NCBI RefSeq assembly: GCF_900184995.1
Contig: NZ_LT860099.1
Coordinates: 1,204,269-1,268,268, forward strand
DNA: 64,000 nucleotides
Origin: Konateibacter massiliensis
GTDB lineage: Bacteria > Bacillota > Clostridia > Lachnospirales > Lachnospiraceae
Reading direction: 5' to 3'
Shown here: positions 1 to 7,885 of the stretch, one piece after another
Layout of the letters: the number at the start of each line of letters is the position of its first letter
Numbering within the stretch: the first letter of the stretch is position 1
Made by a program: the position numbers and the translations under genes
Notes under the pieces: generated by a model
Told to the model about the DNA's origin: nothing
Databases searched by the model: none
Seen by the model: the letters and a program-made list of their open reading frames with translations, nothing else

Positions 1-209
1 AAATACGCCGCCAGCGTGAGCACTCCCGCCAAGGTAAAACGAAGTCCTGCCAAAAGCATAGTCGCTCCGATTTCTCCGTTTAAAATCCCAAAATATTCAT
101 AGCTTATCTTAACGCCGGGGAACGCACTTCCCCACAGTATCGTACACAAAACCGCCAGTAAAATAACGGTATATCTCTTCTTAAATATATTTTCTTTCTT
201 CTCTGTCAT
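1..209 (-). CDS. DMT/EamA-family transporter, N-terminal part
   Basis: Only the first 69 or so codons are present; the gene runs off the left edge. The ATG at 209 is preceded by GAGG at normal spacing. The N-terminus has a short basic cytoplasmic stretch, then a hydrophobic helix with WGSAFPGVKISY, the hallmark of the first EamA transmembrane segment of drug/metabolite exporters. Full members have about 10 helices and roughly 300 residues. It is divergent from the LysR-type gene at 296, which is the usual arrangement for a regulated exporter. The substrate cannot be predicted. Confidence 0.8.
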   Translation of the reverse strand, partial: MTEKKENIFKKRYTVILLAVLCTILWGSAFPGVKISYEYFGILNGEIGATMLLAGLRFTLAGVLTLAAY

Positions 210-295
210 AACTTAGCCTCGTTGTTTCTAGTTTTGTTGGTAAAATAGTTTTTATTATGTTATAATGTAACAAGTATTTATAAGGAGGACTTATC

Positions 296-1171
296 ATGGA
301 TATTAACTATGAATTATACAAAGTGTTTTACTTCGTCGCAATCTCGCTAAGCTTCTCGGAAGCTTCCAAGCAATTATATATTTCCCAGTCTGCTGTCAGC
401 CAGTCCATCAAGGTACTGGAAAAAAAGTTGAATCAGCCATTGTTTATCCGAAGTACCAAACGAGTTCAGCTTACACCGGAGGGGGAAATCCTGCTGCGTC
501 ACATCGAACCTGCCATGAACCTGATCAAGAGAGGCGAGGCACAAATTTTAGATGCCAACACCCTTGGTGGGGGTCAGCTTCGAATCGGCGCAAGCGATAC
601 GATATGCCGCTATTTTCTTGTGCCGTACTTAAATCGTTTTCACAAGGAATATCCAAATGTTCATATTAAGGTTACAAACCAGACCTCAATTAAATGTGTG
701 GATTTGCTAGATAGTGGACAAGTAGATTTGATTGTAACAAACTTCCCGAATTCACAGCTTCATAACACCAATCAAATCAAGGTGATTAAGGAATTTAGGG
801 ATGTCTTTATCGCAAGCAGAAAGCACTTTATGCTGGATAACAAAAAAGTTACCTTGCAGGAGCTTCAGACCCACCCTATCCTTATGCTTGATAGAAACAG
901 TACCACAAGTGAGTTTGTCCATCATATTTTCCAGCAGCACCAACTTGATTTGGTGCCGGAAATTGAACTTGGAAGCAATGATCTGCTCATCGATCTTGCA
1001 CGGATTGGTCTCGGTATCGCCTTTATTCCGGATTACTGCGTACCCTCCGACAATAGCGATTTATACACAGTCGACTTGGACGTTGAACTTCCAAGCCGCC
1101 AAATTGTAGTCGTTCACAATCAGCATCTTCCTGTTTCACAGGCAGCCGAAAAATTCATCGGTTATTTCTGA
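296..1171 (+). CDS. LysR-family transcriptional regulator
   Basis: A 291-residue protein of standard LysR length. Residues 1-60 form the winged helix-turn-helix (FSEASKQLYISQSAVSQSIK), and about 90-290 form the periplasmic-binding-like effector domain. The ATG follows AAGGAGG at good spacing. It is divergent from the EamA transporter gene (start 209), with 86 bp between starts, so it probably controls that exporter; this is inference from layout. Its 3' end overlaps the convergent helicase gene by 17 bp. The effector is unknown. Confidence 0.9.
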   Translation: MDINYELYKVFYFVAISLSFSEASKQLYISQSAVSQSIKVLEKKLNQPLFIRSTKRVQLTPEGEILLRHIEPAMNLIKRGEAQILDANTLGGGQLRIGASDTICRYFLVPYLNRFHKEYPNVHIKVTNQTSIKCVDLLDSGQVDLIVTNFPNSQLHNTNQIKVIKEFRDVFIASRKHFMLDNKKVTLQELQTHPILMLDRNSTTSEFVHHIFQQHQLDLVPEIELGSNDLLIDLARIGLGIAFIPDYCVPSDNSDLYTVDLDVELPSRQIVVVHNQHLPVSQAAEKFIGYF

Positions 1172-3509
1172 TTGCATTCCAAAACGTCTGAATTTGAACA
1201 CCCACGTCTGAAACAGTGCAGGCAGGAGTCTGCTTCCATTCTCTTGGAAACAGCTCCTTGTACTGCCTTGTATGGAATCTATCATCTAATAAAAGGATTA
1301 CTCCCTTATCCTCTGTCGTTCGAATGACACGTCCCGCCGCTTGCAAAACCTTATTCATGCCAGGGAAACGATAGGCATAATCAAAGCCATTTTCTCCTTT
1401 TGCATCAAAATAGTTTTTTAAAATCTCCTTTTCGTTGGAAATCTGAGGAAGTCCTGTTCCGATAATGAGCACTCCGATTAGGGAATCATTTTTCAGGTCA
1501 ATGCCCTCGCTAAAAATCCCTCCCATCACGCAAAAGCCCACTATCTCCTCCTTGCTGTCTGTAAAGTGCTCCAGAAATTCTTCTCTCTCTTTCTCATTCA
1601 TGCCCTGCTTTTGACAGATGCAGTTTATCTCTTTTGTCTCCATATACTCATAAACGGCTCTCATATAGCTGTAGGATGGAAAAAACACAAGATAATTTCC
1701 TGCCTGCTCCTTGACAGCCTGCTCCACATAGTCGGCAGCCCTTTGGTATTCCAACGCATTTCTTCTCGTGTATTTGCTGCTGATATCCTTCCCGATTAAA
1801 ATAAGCCGGTTTTCCTCCGGAAAAGGGGAATTCGCATAGACTGCATAGTCCTCCTTATCTCCGCTTAACAGCTCCTTGTAGTATAAGACCGGCAAAAGCG
1901 TCGCTGAGAAAAAGACCGTACTGTTTCCTTTATTTAGGCATTCCAGCAGATTTTTGGAAGGATTGATACAAAACAGCTTAATCTTAAATCTTCCGTCCTC
2001 CTCATGCTCCGTATAAATCACATAATTCTCATCCAGCCTCTCATACATATTTAAGAAATGTCTGACCTGAAAATAAAAATCAAGCACCTTTTCCCCGATA
2101 TCTCTCTCCTTATTCTCCTCCAAAAATTTCTCTATCTCGGCGGCAAGCGTCATCAGGTTAAGCGCAAAAGCGCTGATACTCTCAATCAGTTTGTAGGTAT
2201 CGCACTCTCTTTTCCACTCCAGAAGGTCTTTGTTACATTTCTCTAAGTATTTTTCAAGCTTTCGGCTATAGAACTTAACTTCTTTTTTTAGCTCCAAAAT
2301 ATCCTCTTTGTAAAGAGACGCACTGTACATCTCCCTTCCGCGGTCCACCAGATTGTGTGCCTCGTCAACGAGAAACAGGTATTCTCCCTTCACACCCTCG
2401 GAGAAAAAACGCTTCAGCGAAACCTTCGGGTCAAATACATAGTTGTAATCGCATATAATCACATCGCACCACAGCGAAACATCAAGGCTCGTCTCAAATG
2501 GGCAGACCTCGTACTTGATTGCGTACTCCTCAATTACTTCTCTTGAAAACGTATCGCATTCTGAAATCATTGCAAAAACCGCCTCGTTCACCCTATCGTA
2601 ATGCCCTTTTGCATAGGGACAATTCACCGGATTACAGTCCGTCTCCTCACATAGACAAAGCTTATCCTTCGCCGTCAGCGTCACGACCTTCCCCCTAAGT
2701 CCGTTTTGCTTTAGGATATCAAATGCCTCTTCCGCCACGGTTCTTGTAATTGTCTTGGCTGTCAGGTAAAATATTTTTTCCCCCAAGCCCTCGCCTATCG
2801 CTTTTATCGTAGGGAAAACAGTGGACATCGTCTTTCCCACTCCTGTAGGTGCCTGAATGAAAAGTCTCTTTTTGCGATTGATTGACGTATAGACACTGGC
2901 AGCTAAATTGCGCTGCCCCTCACGGTACGGAAACGGGAATTCAATCGGCCTTATGGACTCATTTCTTGTAATCCGCCACTCATATTGAAACTGTGCCCAC
3001 TTGTAATACTCCTCCATCAAATCTAAAAACCACTTTTCCAGCGTCTGAAATTCAATGGTCTCTTTAAAATATTTCTTCTGCTCCGTATCTAAGTTACAGT
3101 AAGTAAGCTGAATGTCAATTTGGCTAAGCCCCTCCTGACTGCCGTAAATGTATCCATAGCACATCGCCTGCGCCCTGTGTACCTCAATCGGCTCTGTGAG
3201 GTGGTTTAAGTCAAAATAGACGCCCTTTATCTCATCAATCGTCACATTTGTTTCTTCTATAATAATGCCGTCGGCACGCCCTTCGAGTGTTATTGTAAAA
3301 TCCGGCTTTTCAATCTGGATTTTGAGCGGGTATTCTGCATGATACTCCAAGCCCATCTGCTTTTGGATTTTCCGGTGCATTTTGCTTCCCGCCTGCATGG
3401 CGTCCTTATCGCTTTTATTCCCCTGCCGGTTATCAATATCACCGCTCCTCAGAATAAATTCGACGAGGTTTCGCACCGATATTCTTATGTTTTTATCATC
3501 CTTGTTCAT
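1155..3509 (-). CDS. DinG/XPD-like iron-sulfur DNA helicase fused to PD-(D/E)XK nuclease domain
   Basis: 784 residues. The N-terminal ~180 residues look like a RecB/Cas4-type nuclease: D80, then E93-x-K95 (IDEIK), and Q114-x3-Y118 fit the RecB-family motifs. The helicase core has Walker A PTGVGKT at 221-227, a cysteine cluster at 285-297 plus C336 suggesting the XPD/DinG 4Fe-4S site, and a DEAH box at 382-385. A C-terminal QAAGRVIR motif VI is present. The protein is expected to unwind and possibly cleave damaged or branched DNA. The start has AGGAGAG upstream. It is a single gene, convergent with the LysR gene. The family is often annotated simply as ATP-dependent DNA helicase. Confidence 0.88.
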   Translation of the reverse strand: MNKDDKNIRISVRNLVEFILRSGDIDNRQGNKSDKDAMQAGSKMHRKIQKQMGLEYHAEYPLKIQIEKPDFTITLEGRADGIIIEETNVTIDEIKGVYFDLNHLTEPIEVHRAQAMCYGYIYGSQEGLSQIDIQLTYCNLDTEQKKYFKETIEFQTLEKWFLDLMEEYYKWAQFQYEWRITRNESIRPIEFPFPYREGQRNLAASVYTSINRKKRLFIQAPTGVGKTMSTVFPTIKAIGEGLGEKIFYLTAKTITRTVAEEAFDILKQNGLRGKVVTLTAKDKLCLCEETDCNPVNCPYAKGHYDRVNEAVFAMISECDTFSREVIEEYAIKYEVCPFETSLDVSLWCDVIICDYNYVFDPKVSLKRFFSEGVKGEYLFLVDEAHNLVDRGREMYSASLYKEDILELKKEVKFYSRKLEKYLEKCNKDLLEWKRECDTYKLIESISAFALNLMTLAAEIEKFLEENKERDIGEKVLDFYFQVRHFLNMYERLDENYVIYTEHEEDGRFKIKLFCINPSKNLLECLNKGNSTVFFSATLLPVLYYKELLSGDKEDYAVYANSPFPEENRLILIGKDISSKYTRRNALEYQRAADYVEQAVKEQAGNYLVFFPSYSYMRAVYEYMETKEINCICQKQGMNEKEREEFLEHFTDSKEEIVGFCVMGGIFSEGIDLKNDSLIGVLIIGTGLPQISNEKEILKNYFDAKGENGFDYAYRFPGMNKVLQAAGRVIRTTEDKGVILLLDDRFHTRQYKELFPREWKQTPACTVSDVGVQIQTFWNAIRNNR

Positions 3510-3578
3510 GGCAACTCTCCTGTCTCACCCTATCTTACCATGTTATTTCGGTATATGCTAGAATAAAGAATGGGCAAA

Positions 3579-3725
3579 GTAATTTCCTATAACACAAGAA
3601 AGTGTGAGCTTTGCTCACACTTCGCGCCCAAGCGGGTTGCGAAGCAACAACTTCTACTCCGCGAGGTGCGCATAATCTTTTTATATCATAGGAAATTGCT
3701 TTGCAATTTCCTATGATATAAAAAA
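3579..3725. repeat. Compound palindromic intergenic element
   Basis: About 150 bp with three hairpins: 10-bp arms 3600-3609/3613-3622 (around GTGTGAGC), 5-bp arms 3636-3640/3644-3648 (GTTGC/GCAAC), and a perfect 22-bp inverted repeat 3678-3699/3703-3724 with a 3-nt loop. The left border (AATTTCCTATA) is echoed by the large hairpin arm. The design resembles a REP/MITE-like mobile repeat. A 77-codon open frame across it is an artefact of the repeat. No other copy lies in the window. Confidence 0.6.
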
Positions 3726-3782
3726 GCTGCGGTAATATGATTCTCATCATTTTGCCACAGCCTTTCATCTATTCTTCTCTTT

Positions 3783-4013
3783 TTACGCAGTTGCGTATTT
3801 TGCAAGAACTTTCTCAAATTCGGTATTTTGACCACCATAACGTACGGTTAATACTCTTGTTAAATCCAAACTCAACACACCAAGTATTGATTTCGCATCA
3901 ATGATAACTCGATTGTAAAACACATCAACATCGAAGTCACATCTTTCTGCGGCGGATACAAAATCCTGTACATCTTTTGTCGCCTGCAATCTAATTTGAT
4001 ACTTCTTATCCAT
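3783..4013 (-). CDS. HPr-like protein without the PTS phospho-histidine
   Basis: 76 residues, the length of HPr. The ATG at 4013 is chosen because AAAGGA lies just upstream; a longer frame has no ribosome binding site. Residues 41-49 (KSILGVLSL) match the HPr motif around regulatory Ser46, so S42 would be the equivalent. The region that should hold His15 (GLHARP in HPr) reads ATKDVQDF, so the PTS phosphotransfer histidine is missing. This recalls Crh, a regulatory HPr relative, but the sequence is divergent. Catabolite-control function is inference. It is a single gene. Confidence 0.7.
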   Translation of the reverse strand: MDKKYQIRLQATKDVQDFVSAAERCDFDVDVFYNRVIIDAKSILGVLSLDLTRVLTVRYGGQNTEFEKVLAKYATA

Positions 4014-4038
4014 AATAACAAAATCCTTTCTAAAACAT

Positions 4039-4057
4039 CTTATGGCCGTGCCATAAG
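4039..4057 (-). promoter_or_regulatory. Hairpin in the leader of the HPr-like gene
   Basis: A perfect 8-bp inverted repeat (CTTATGGC, loop CGT, GCCATAAG) lies 26 bp upstream of the HPr-like ATG. It could be an operator or an mRNA leader stem. The rest of 4058-4330 is very AT-rich and holds no gene I can support. Confidence 0.45.
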
Positions 4058-4330
4058 CTTTCAATCACATAAACAGTATTGTCTATGTAGCAATATATTT
4101 AGTCTAGTCATTATGACATCATTTTATTCATTTGTCAATTTCAAACATTTTCAAAATAAGACTATTTTTTTCGCATATTGAAGTGTTTTCCTCTCCATAC
4201 CGGTTCGGACCTTTGTTATTTTTCTACAAAAAGCTGTCATAAATTATTAAATTTTTATTAAATTTAGTTTTTATATTTGATTATGAAGAGTAACTATTTA
4301 TCTATTTTACAAAAATAGAATTTATTCGTC

Positions 4331-5101
4331 TTATTTTTGAAATTCAACCATATCCTTCTGAAAGCGAAGTGGCAGATTTTGCTTCTGTAAATTTAAGTTT
4401 TCTCTCTCCTTAATTGAAATACTGCTGCAAAAGCCCTTCCACAGCTCTTCCATCGCCTTCTCTTCCTCTGATATCTGTTCAAGGCTCTGTAAGATTAGTC
4501 CGTCGCTTTTGATTATACCCCATGTTCCCCTGCCCTCATGAACGGCTGCAAGCTTTCTTCCCTTATCATATATGAGCCAGTTCTCCATCGGAAGCCGGTC
4601 TGCAAAATGAGGCGCAATCAATGCCACAACATCATTTTTCGGCTCAATAACAGAACAAAGCACCTTGTTTTTTAATTCTCGAAACCGCACAAAGCCAAGC
4701 AGATGATGACTTTCGTTTCCGACTGCCCTGCTCAGTTCAAACACACGGCATATATTTTTATCCTGCAAATTCTCCATCAGCTTTCTCGGATTGTTACTGG
4801 CAAGCCCTGCGTTGATTGTGCGAAAAATCACCTCCGCCTTATCCGCTCCGTTAGAGCATGCCGCCTCATAAATATTGGCGTATACCTCTGCTCCAAAGCG
4901 CCTCTCTATCGTTCTTGCCACCTTACTTGCCTTCTCAAAATCCGTCGTTACGTTAATATATTCAGAAAACAGCTCATAGTTTCCCTCTGCATTCACGGAA
5001 AGTTTGATAAATTCCTTGGGATGCCTGCTCTCCCACGCACAATATACACCCGTAAAGATGCCTTCTGTGCTGTTTTCGCATAAAAATATCTTCTGGTTCA
5101 T
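4331..5101 (-). CDS. TIGR03915-type probable DNA metabolism protein
   Basis: 256 residues. The start at 5101 (MNQKIFLCENSTEGIF) is preferred over an upstream ATG at 5143, because a GGGAG site precedes it and the family begins with this motif. The family (TIGR03915, with a DUF4130-like C-terminal region) is nearly always encoded beside the radical SAM protein found here at 5177-6520. It has been proposed to act in DNA modification or repair, but no reaction is established to my knowledge. It follows the radical SAM gene by 75 bp and is probably co-transcribed. Confidence 0.82.
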   Translation of the reverse strand: MNQKIFLCENSTEGIFTGVYCAWESRHPKEFIKLSVNAEGNYELFSEYINVTTDFEKASKVARTIERRFGAEVYANIYEAACSNGADKAEVIFRTINAGLASNNPRKLMENLQDKNICRVFELSRAVGNESHHLLGFVRFRELKNKVLCSVIEPKNDVVALIAPHFADRLPMENWLIYDKGRKLAAVHEGRGTWGIIKSDGLILQSLEQISEEEKAMEELWKGFCSSISIKERENLNLQKQNLPLRFQKDMVEFQK

Positions 5102-5176
5102 ATATGGTTGCTCCCTTCCCAGAGCTTTTACTTCTATTATCATAACCGTTTGGTGCCTGCACAGTTACATGTTACT

Positions 5177-6520
5177 CTATATCTGCCCAAACATACTCTG
5201 TGCCTGATCTACAATGTTTGGCTGCGGATTAAAGTTCACATCATCAAACAGAGAAATTTGCTTAAAGCCGCCTTCCGTTGCTTCAATCGGAATTCTTTCT
5301 CTTAAATTTAAAAGATTTCTTGTGATATAATCCTCTTCCAGCTTGATGTGGTACATCATCTTACCCTTGCAGGTGATAAAGTACAAGGCTCGTTTTAAAA
5401 CAACTCCCATTCGCTTGATATCCTCAAAATCGAGCACTGCCTGTCTTCTTGCCTTTACAATTCGCTGTGCAGACTTGACACCGATTCCCGGAACGCGAAG
5501 CAAAGTGTAGTAATCTGCCCGGTTAATCTCTACCGGAAAATTCTCTAAGTGCCTAAGCGCCCAGTCACACTTCGGATCAAGCAGCACATTAAAATTCGGT
5601 CTCGCTTCAGACAATAACTCACCCGCCTTAAATCCATAAAAACGAAGCAGCCAATCTGCCTGATAAAGTCTGTGTTCCCGAAGCAGCGGCGGTCCTCCCG
5701 GAAGTGCCGGTAGGGCGGCATCCTCATTGACATGAACAAATGCGGAGTAGAATACCCTCTTTAAGTTAAACTTATCATACAAATTCTCCGCAACAGAGAC
5801 AATTTGATAATCGTTCTCCGGCGTAGCTCCGATTATCATTTGTGTGCTCTGCCCCGCCGGCACAAAGCTCGGGGCATTTTTATAGACCATCAGTTCATTT
5901 TTATTCTGCACGATGCCAGATTGTATCTGCCTCATCGGTTTTAGGATAGTTTTTCGGGTCTTATGCGGCGCCAAGGTCTTAAGTCCCTCCGCCGTTGGAA
6001 GCTCCAGATTAATACTCATACGATCAACCAAAAAGCCAAGTCTTTGAATCAGCTCACTGTCAGCTCCCGGAATCGCCTTAACGTGGATATACCCCCCGAA
6101 ATGGTATTCATTTCGAAGCTTCCATATCGTCTGATATATCAAATCCAAGGTGTGGTCCGGGCTCTTTATAATACCTGAACTCAAAAACAGCCCTTCTATA
6201 TAATTACGCCTGTAAAATTCAACCGTGAGACTGCACACCTCATCAGGGGTAAAGGACGCCCGCTTCACATCGTTGGAGGATCGATTAATGCAGTATTTGC
6301 AGTCAAAAATACATTCGTTTGTAAACAATATTTTGAGCAGTGAAATACATCGTCCGTCGGCGGAAAAACTATGGCAGATTCCTGCTCCAATTGTATTGCC
6401 CATATCTTTTCCGTTTCCTTTTCGATCCACTCCACTGGAGGTACATGCCACATCATATTTTGCGGCATCGGACAGTATTGAAAGCTTTTCCATTACCGTC
6501 ATATTTTCCTGAATTACCAT
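5177..6520 (-). CDS. Putative DNA modification/repair radical SAM protein (TIGR03916 type)
   Basis: 447 residues from the ATG at 6520, preceded by AAGGGG; a longer frame upstream lacks a ribosome site. The radical SAM cluster motif CxxxCxxC is at C70, C74 and C77 (NECIFDCKYC). The C-terminal third has a helix-hairpin-helix motif (RVPGIGVKSAQRIV), a nonspecific DNA-binding element. It pairs with the TIGR03915-type gene downstream. Two LexA-box-like sites overlap its promoter region, which supports a DNA-damage role. The chemistry is unknown. Confidence 0.85.
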   Translation of the reverse strand: MVIQENMTVMEKLSILSDAAKYDVACTSSGVDRKGNGKDMGNTIGAGICHSFSADGRCISLLKILFTNECIFDCKYCINRSSNDVKRASFTPDEVCSLTVEFYRRNYIEGLFLSSGIIKSPDHTLDLIYQTIWKLRNEYHFGGYIHVKAIPGADSELIQRLGFLVDRMSINLELPTAEGLKTLAPHKTRKTILKPMRQIQSGIVQNKNELMVYKNAPSFVPAGQSTQMIIGATPENDYQIVSVAENLYDKFNLKRVFYSAFVHVNEDAALPALPGGPPLLREHRLYQADWLLRFYGFKAGELLSEARPNFNVLLDPKCDWALRHLENFPVEINRADYYTLLRVPGIGVKSAQRIVKARRQAVLDFEDIKRMGVVLKRALYFITCKGKMMYHIKLEEDYITRNLLNLRERIPIEATEGGFKQISLFDDVNFNPQPNIVDQAQSMFGQI

Positions 6521-6542
6521 AAAAACACCCCTTGCTCTTCTT

Positions 6543-6556
6543 CGAACGTTTGTTTG
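6543..6556 (-). promoter_or_regulatory. LexA (SOS) box candidate 1
   Basis: CGAACGTTTGTTTG matches the Gram-positive LexA consensus CGAAC-N4-GTTCG at 9 of 10 specified positions. It lies 23 bp upstream of the radical SAM start codon. Confidence 0.6.
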
Positions 6557-6562
6557 ATTATC

Positions 6563-6576
6563 GTAACATATGTTCG
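6563..6576 (-). promoter_or_regulatory. LexA (SOS) box candidate 2
   Basis: GTAACATATGTTCG matches the LexA consensus at 8 of 10 specified positions and has the classical ATAT centre. It lies 6 bp from box 1. A GATAAT hexamer between the two (minus strand) may be the -10 element, so LexA binding would block transcription. CCCCTTGCT and AGCAAGGGG flank the pair and could fold back over the ribosome binding site. Confidence 0.55.
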
Positions 6577-6622
6577 AAAAAAAAGCAAGGGGCTTCTCTT
6601 TATTTATAAATATGAATTTAAA

Positions 6623-6795
6623 GTTCAGCCATGCCATTCATAATGTGTCAGATATACCGCTATTCCAAGTATCTTATGATATAATTGACACATTATGAAT
6701 GTCGGGCGTCCGCCCTATAGAAATGATTATTCAAAAAGCCCTTAGAGTGCAAGCACTCACGGTCGTTTTGAATAATCATTTCTGCACGGCTGAAC
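6623..6795. repeat. Nested palindromic intergenic element (MITE/REP-like)
   Basis: About 173 bp bounded by GTTCAGCC (6623-6630) and GGCTGAAC (6788-6795). Inside are a perfect 16-bp inverted repeat (6635-6650/6686-6701), a GGGCG-TC-CGCCC hairpin (6704-6715), and a perfect 18-bp inverted repeat (6719-6736/6766-6783) whose loop carries GAGTGC-AA-GCACTC. It lies between the PspC gene end and the radical SAM promoter. It may double as a terminator for neighbouring transcription. Confidence 0.6.
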
Positions 6796-6805
6796 TATTT
6801 ATCAA

Positions 6806-6994
6806 TTAATATTCGTCAGGAATAATAATTGCTGCGATAAAATATGCTAAAATCCCCGTTCCGGTAAAAGCAAGTAATACAAGTAAAAGTCTTATAATCG
6901 TAGGGTCAATATTTAAGTACTCTCCAATTCCACCACACACACCACAGATAAATCTATTTGTTCTTGATCTGTATAATTTTTTCGTTTCCATCAT
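6806..6994 (-). CDS. PspC-domain small membrane protein
   Basis: 62 residues. The body (YRSRTNRFICGVCGGIGEYL, then PTIIRLLLVLL) is the PspC domain: a short amphipathic segment with conserved GVCGGIGEY, followed by one transmembrane helix ending IIPDEY. PspC proteins take part in envelope stress responses. AGGAGG precedes tandem ATGs at 6994 and 6991, and either may be used. It is the last gene of the padR-DUF1700-DUF4097-pspC cluster, 12 bp after the DUF4097 gene. Confidence 0.9.
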   Translation of the reverse strand: MMETKKLYRSRTNRFICGVCGGIGEYLNIDPTIIRLLLVLLAFTGTGILAYFIAAIIIPDEY

Positions 6995-7006
6995 TTCTAC
7001 CTCCTA

Positions 7007-7885
7007 TTATTCATTCTCAAAGCTTATTTGTATAGTTCCAACACCACAGTTGATATCCATTGTATAATCAGAATTGTTATCAATATGTTTCTCACCGTCA
7101 ACCCCTCCAAAGGTAAGCGTTCCCACTATAATTGTTCCGATACCGCATTCTATGTCATAGTCATAATCGGACTGTTCTCCGTTCAACGTCAGCTTAATTG
7201 TCCCAATACCGCATTCTACGTTTGCATCTCCCCTAATTTCTCCTGCAACTTCCATTTTTCCGGTACCGCAGTCCATATTCAGCTCATCCGCTGCAATCTT
7301 TTCAACGGTCAATTGTCCGGCTCCTACACTTAGCTCTGCTTCCTTAGCAATAATTTCATCTGCCTCAAACTTTCCGGCACCCAAGTCTACATCCATTGTA
7401 TTCGCCTCGATGCGCTCTGCGTTTACAACACCGGCTCCCATATCAATGTCAGCCTCCTTCAATGTGGCATTTTCCGGGATATAAAGCGTAATAAGAGGGT
7501 GATACTCATCTCCTATTCTCCAATTATTCTTAATGTTGTCTTCTATAATAAGTTCTCCGTTTTCTTCTCTACACTCAAAGCCTCTTACTACACGTTCAGC
7601 TTCCACTCGATATTTATCGCCATCTGTTTTTTGAATATTCAGCTCTCCATAGTTTAAATCAATGTTGAGTGTTTCAATTCCTTCGAATTCACCCGTAAAA
7701 TCTGTAGTATTTTTGCCATCAACTACACTCACAATATTATTTCCGTTAATGGAAAATCTGCCGTCCCTCAGCATCGATGCAAAGGTGCTTCCTGCTCCTA
7801 ATGCACCTCCGATAATAGTCAGTACTAATCCAATGGCGATTGCCACTCCGCTAAAAATCAAACATCCTCTTGTAAATGATTTCAT
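7007..7885 (-). CDS. DUF4097 beta-strand-repeat membrane-anchored protein
   Basis: 292 residues. One transmembrane helix lies at about 8-30, followed by a long extracytoplasmic repetitive beta region with recurring units such as DMGAGVV, DLGAGKF, SVGAGQL, DCGTGKM and ECGIGTI. This pattern is typical of DUF4097/LiaF-like adhesin-fold proteins that sit next to PadR and DUF1700 genes. The start at 7885 follows AAGGGGGG. It overlaps the DUF1700 gene by 4 bp, indicating translational coupling. Its role is probably envelope stress sensing or signalling; this is inference. Confidence 0.87.
   Translation of the reverse strand: MKSFTRGCLIFSGVAIAIGLVLTIIGGALGAGSTFASMLRDGRFSINGNNIVSVVDGKNTTDFTGEFEGIETLNIDLNYGELNIQKTDGDKYRVEAERVVRGFECREENGELIIEDNIKNNWRIGDEYHPLITLYIPENATLKEADIDMGAGVVNAERIEANTMDVDLGAGKFEADEIIAKEAELSVGAGQLTVEKIAADELNMDCGTGKMEVAGEIRGDANVECGIGTIKLTLNGEQSDYDYDIECGIGTIIVGTLTFGGVDGEKHIDNNSDYTMDINCGVGTIQISFENE

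Noticed and set aside
3535-3768. 77-codon open frame across the hairpin cluster
   Set aside because: It merely spans the palindromic repeats, with no ribosome site and no family resemblance.
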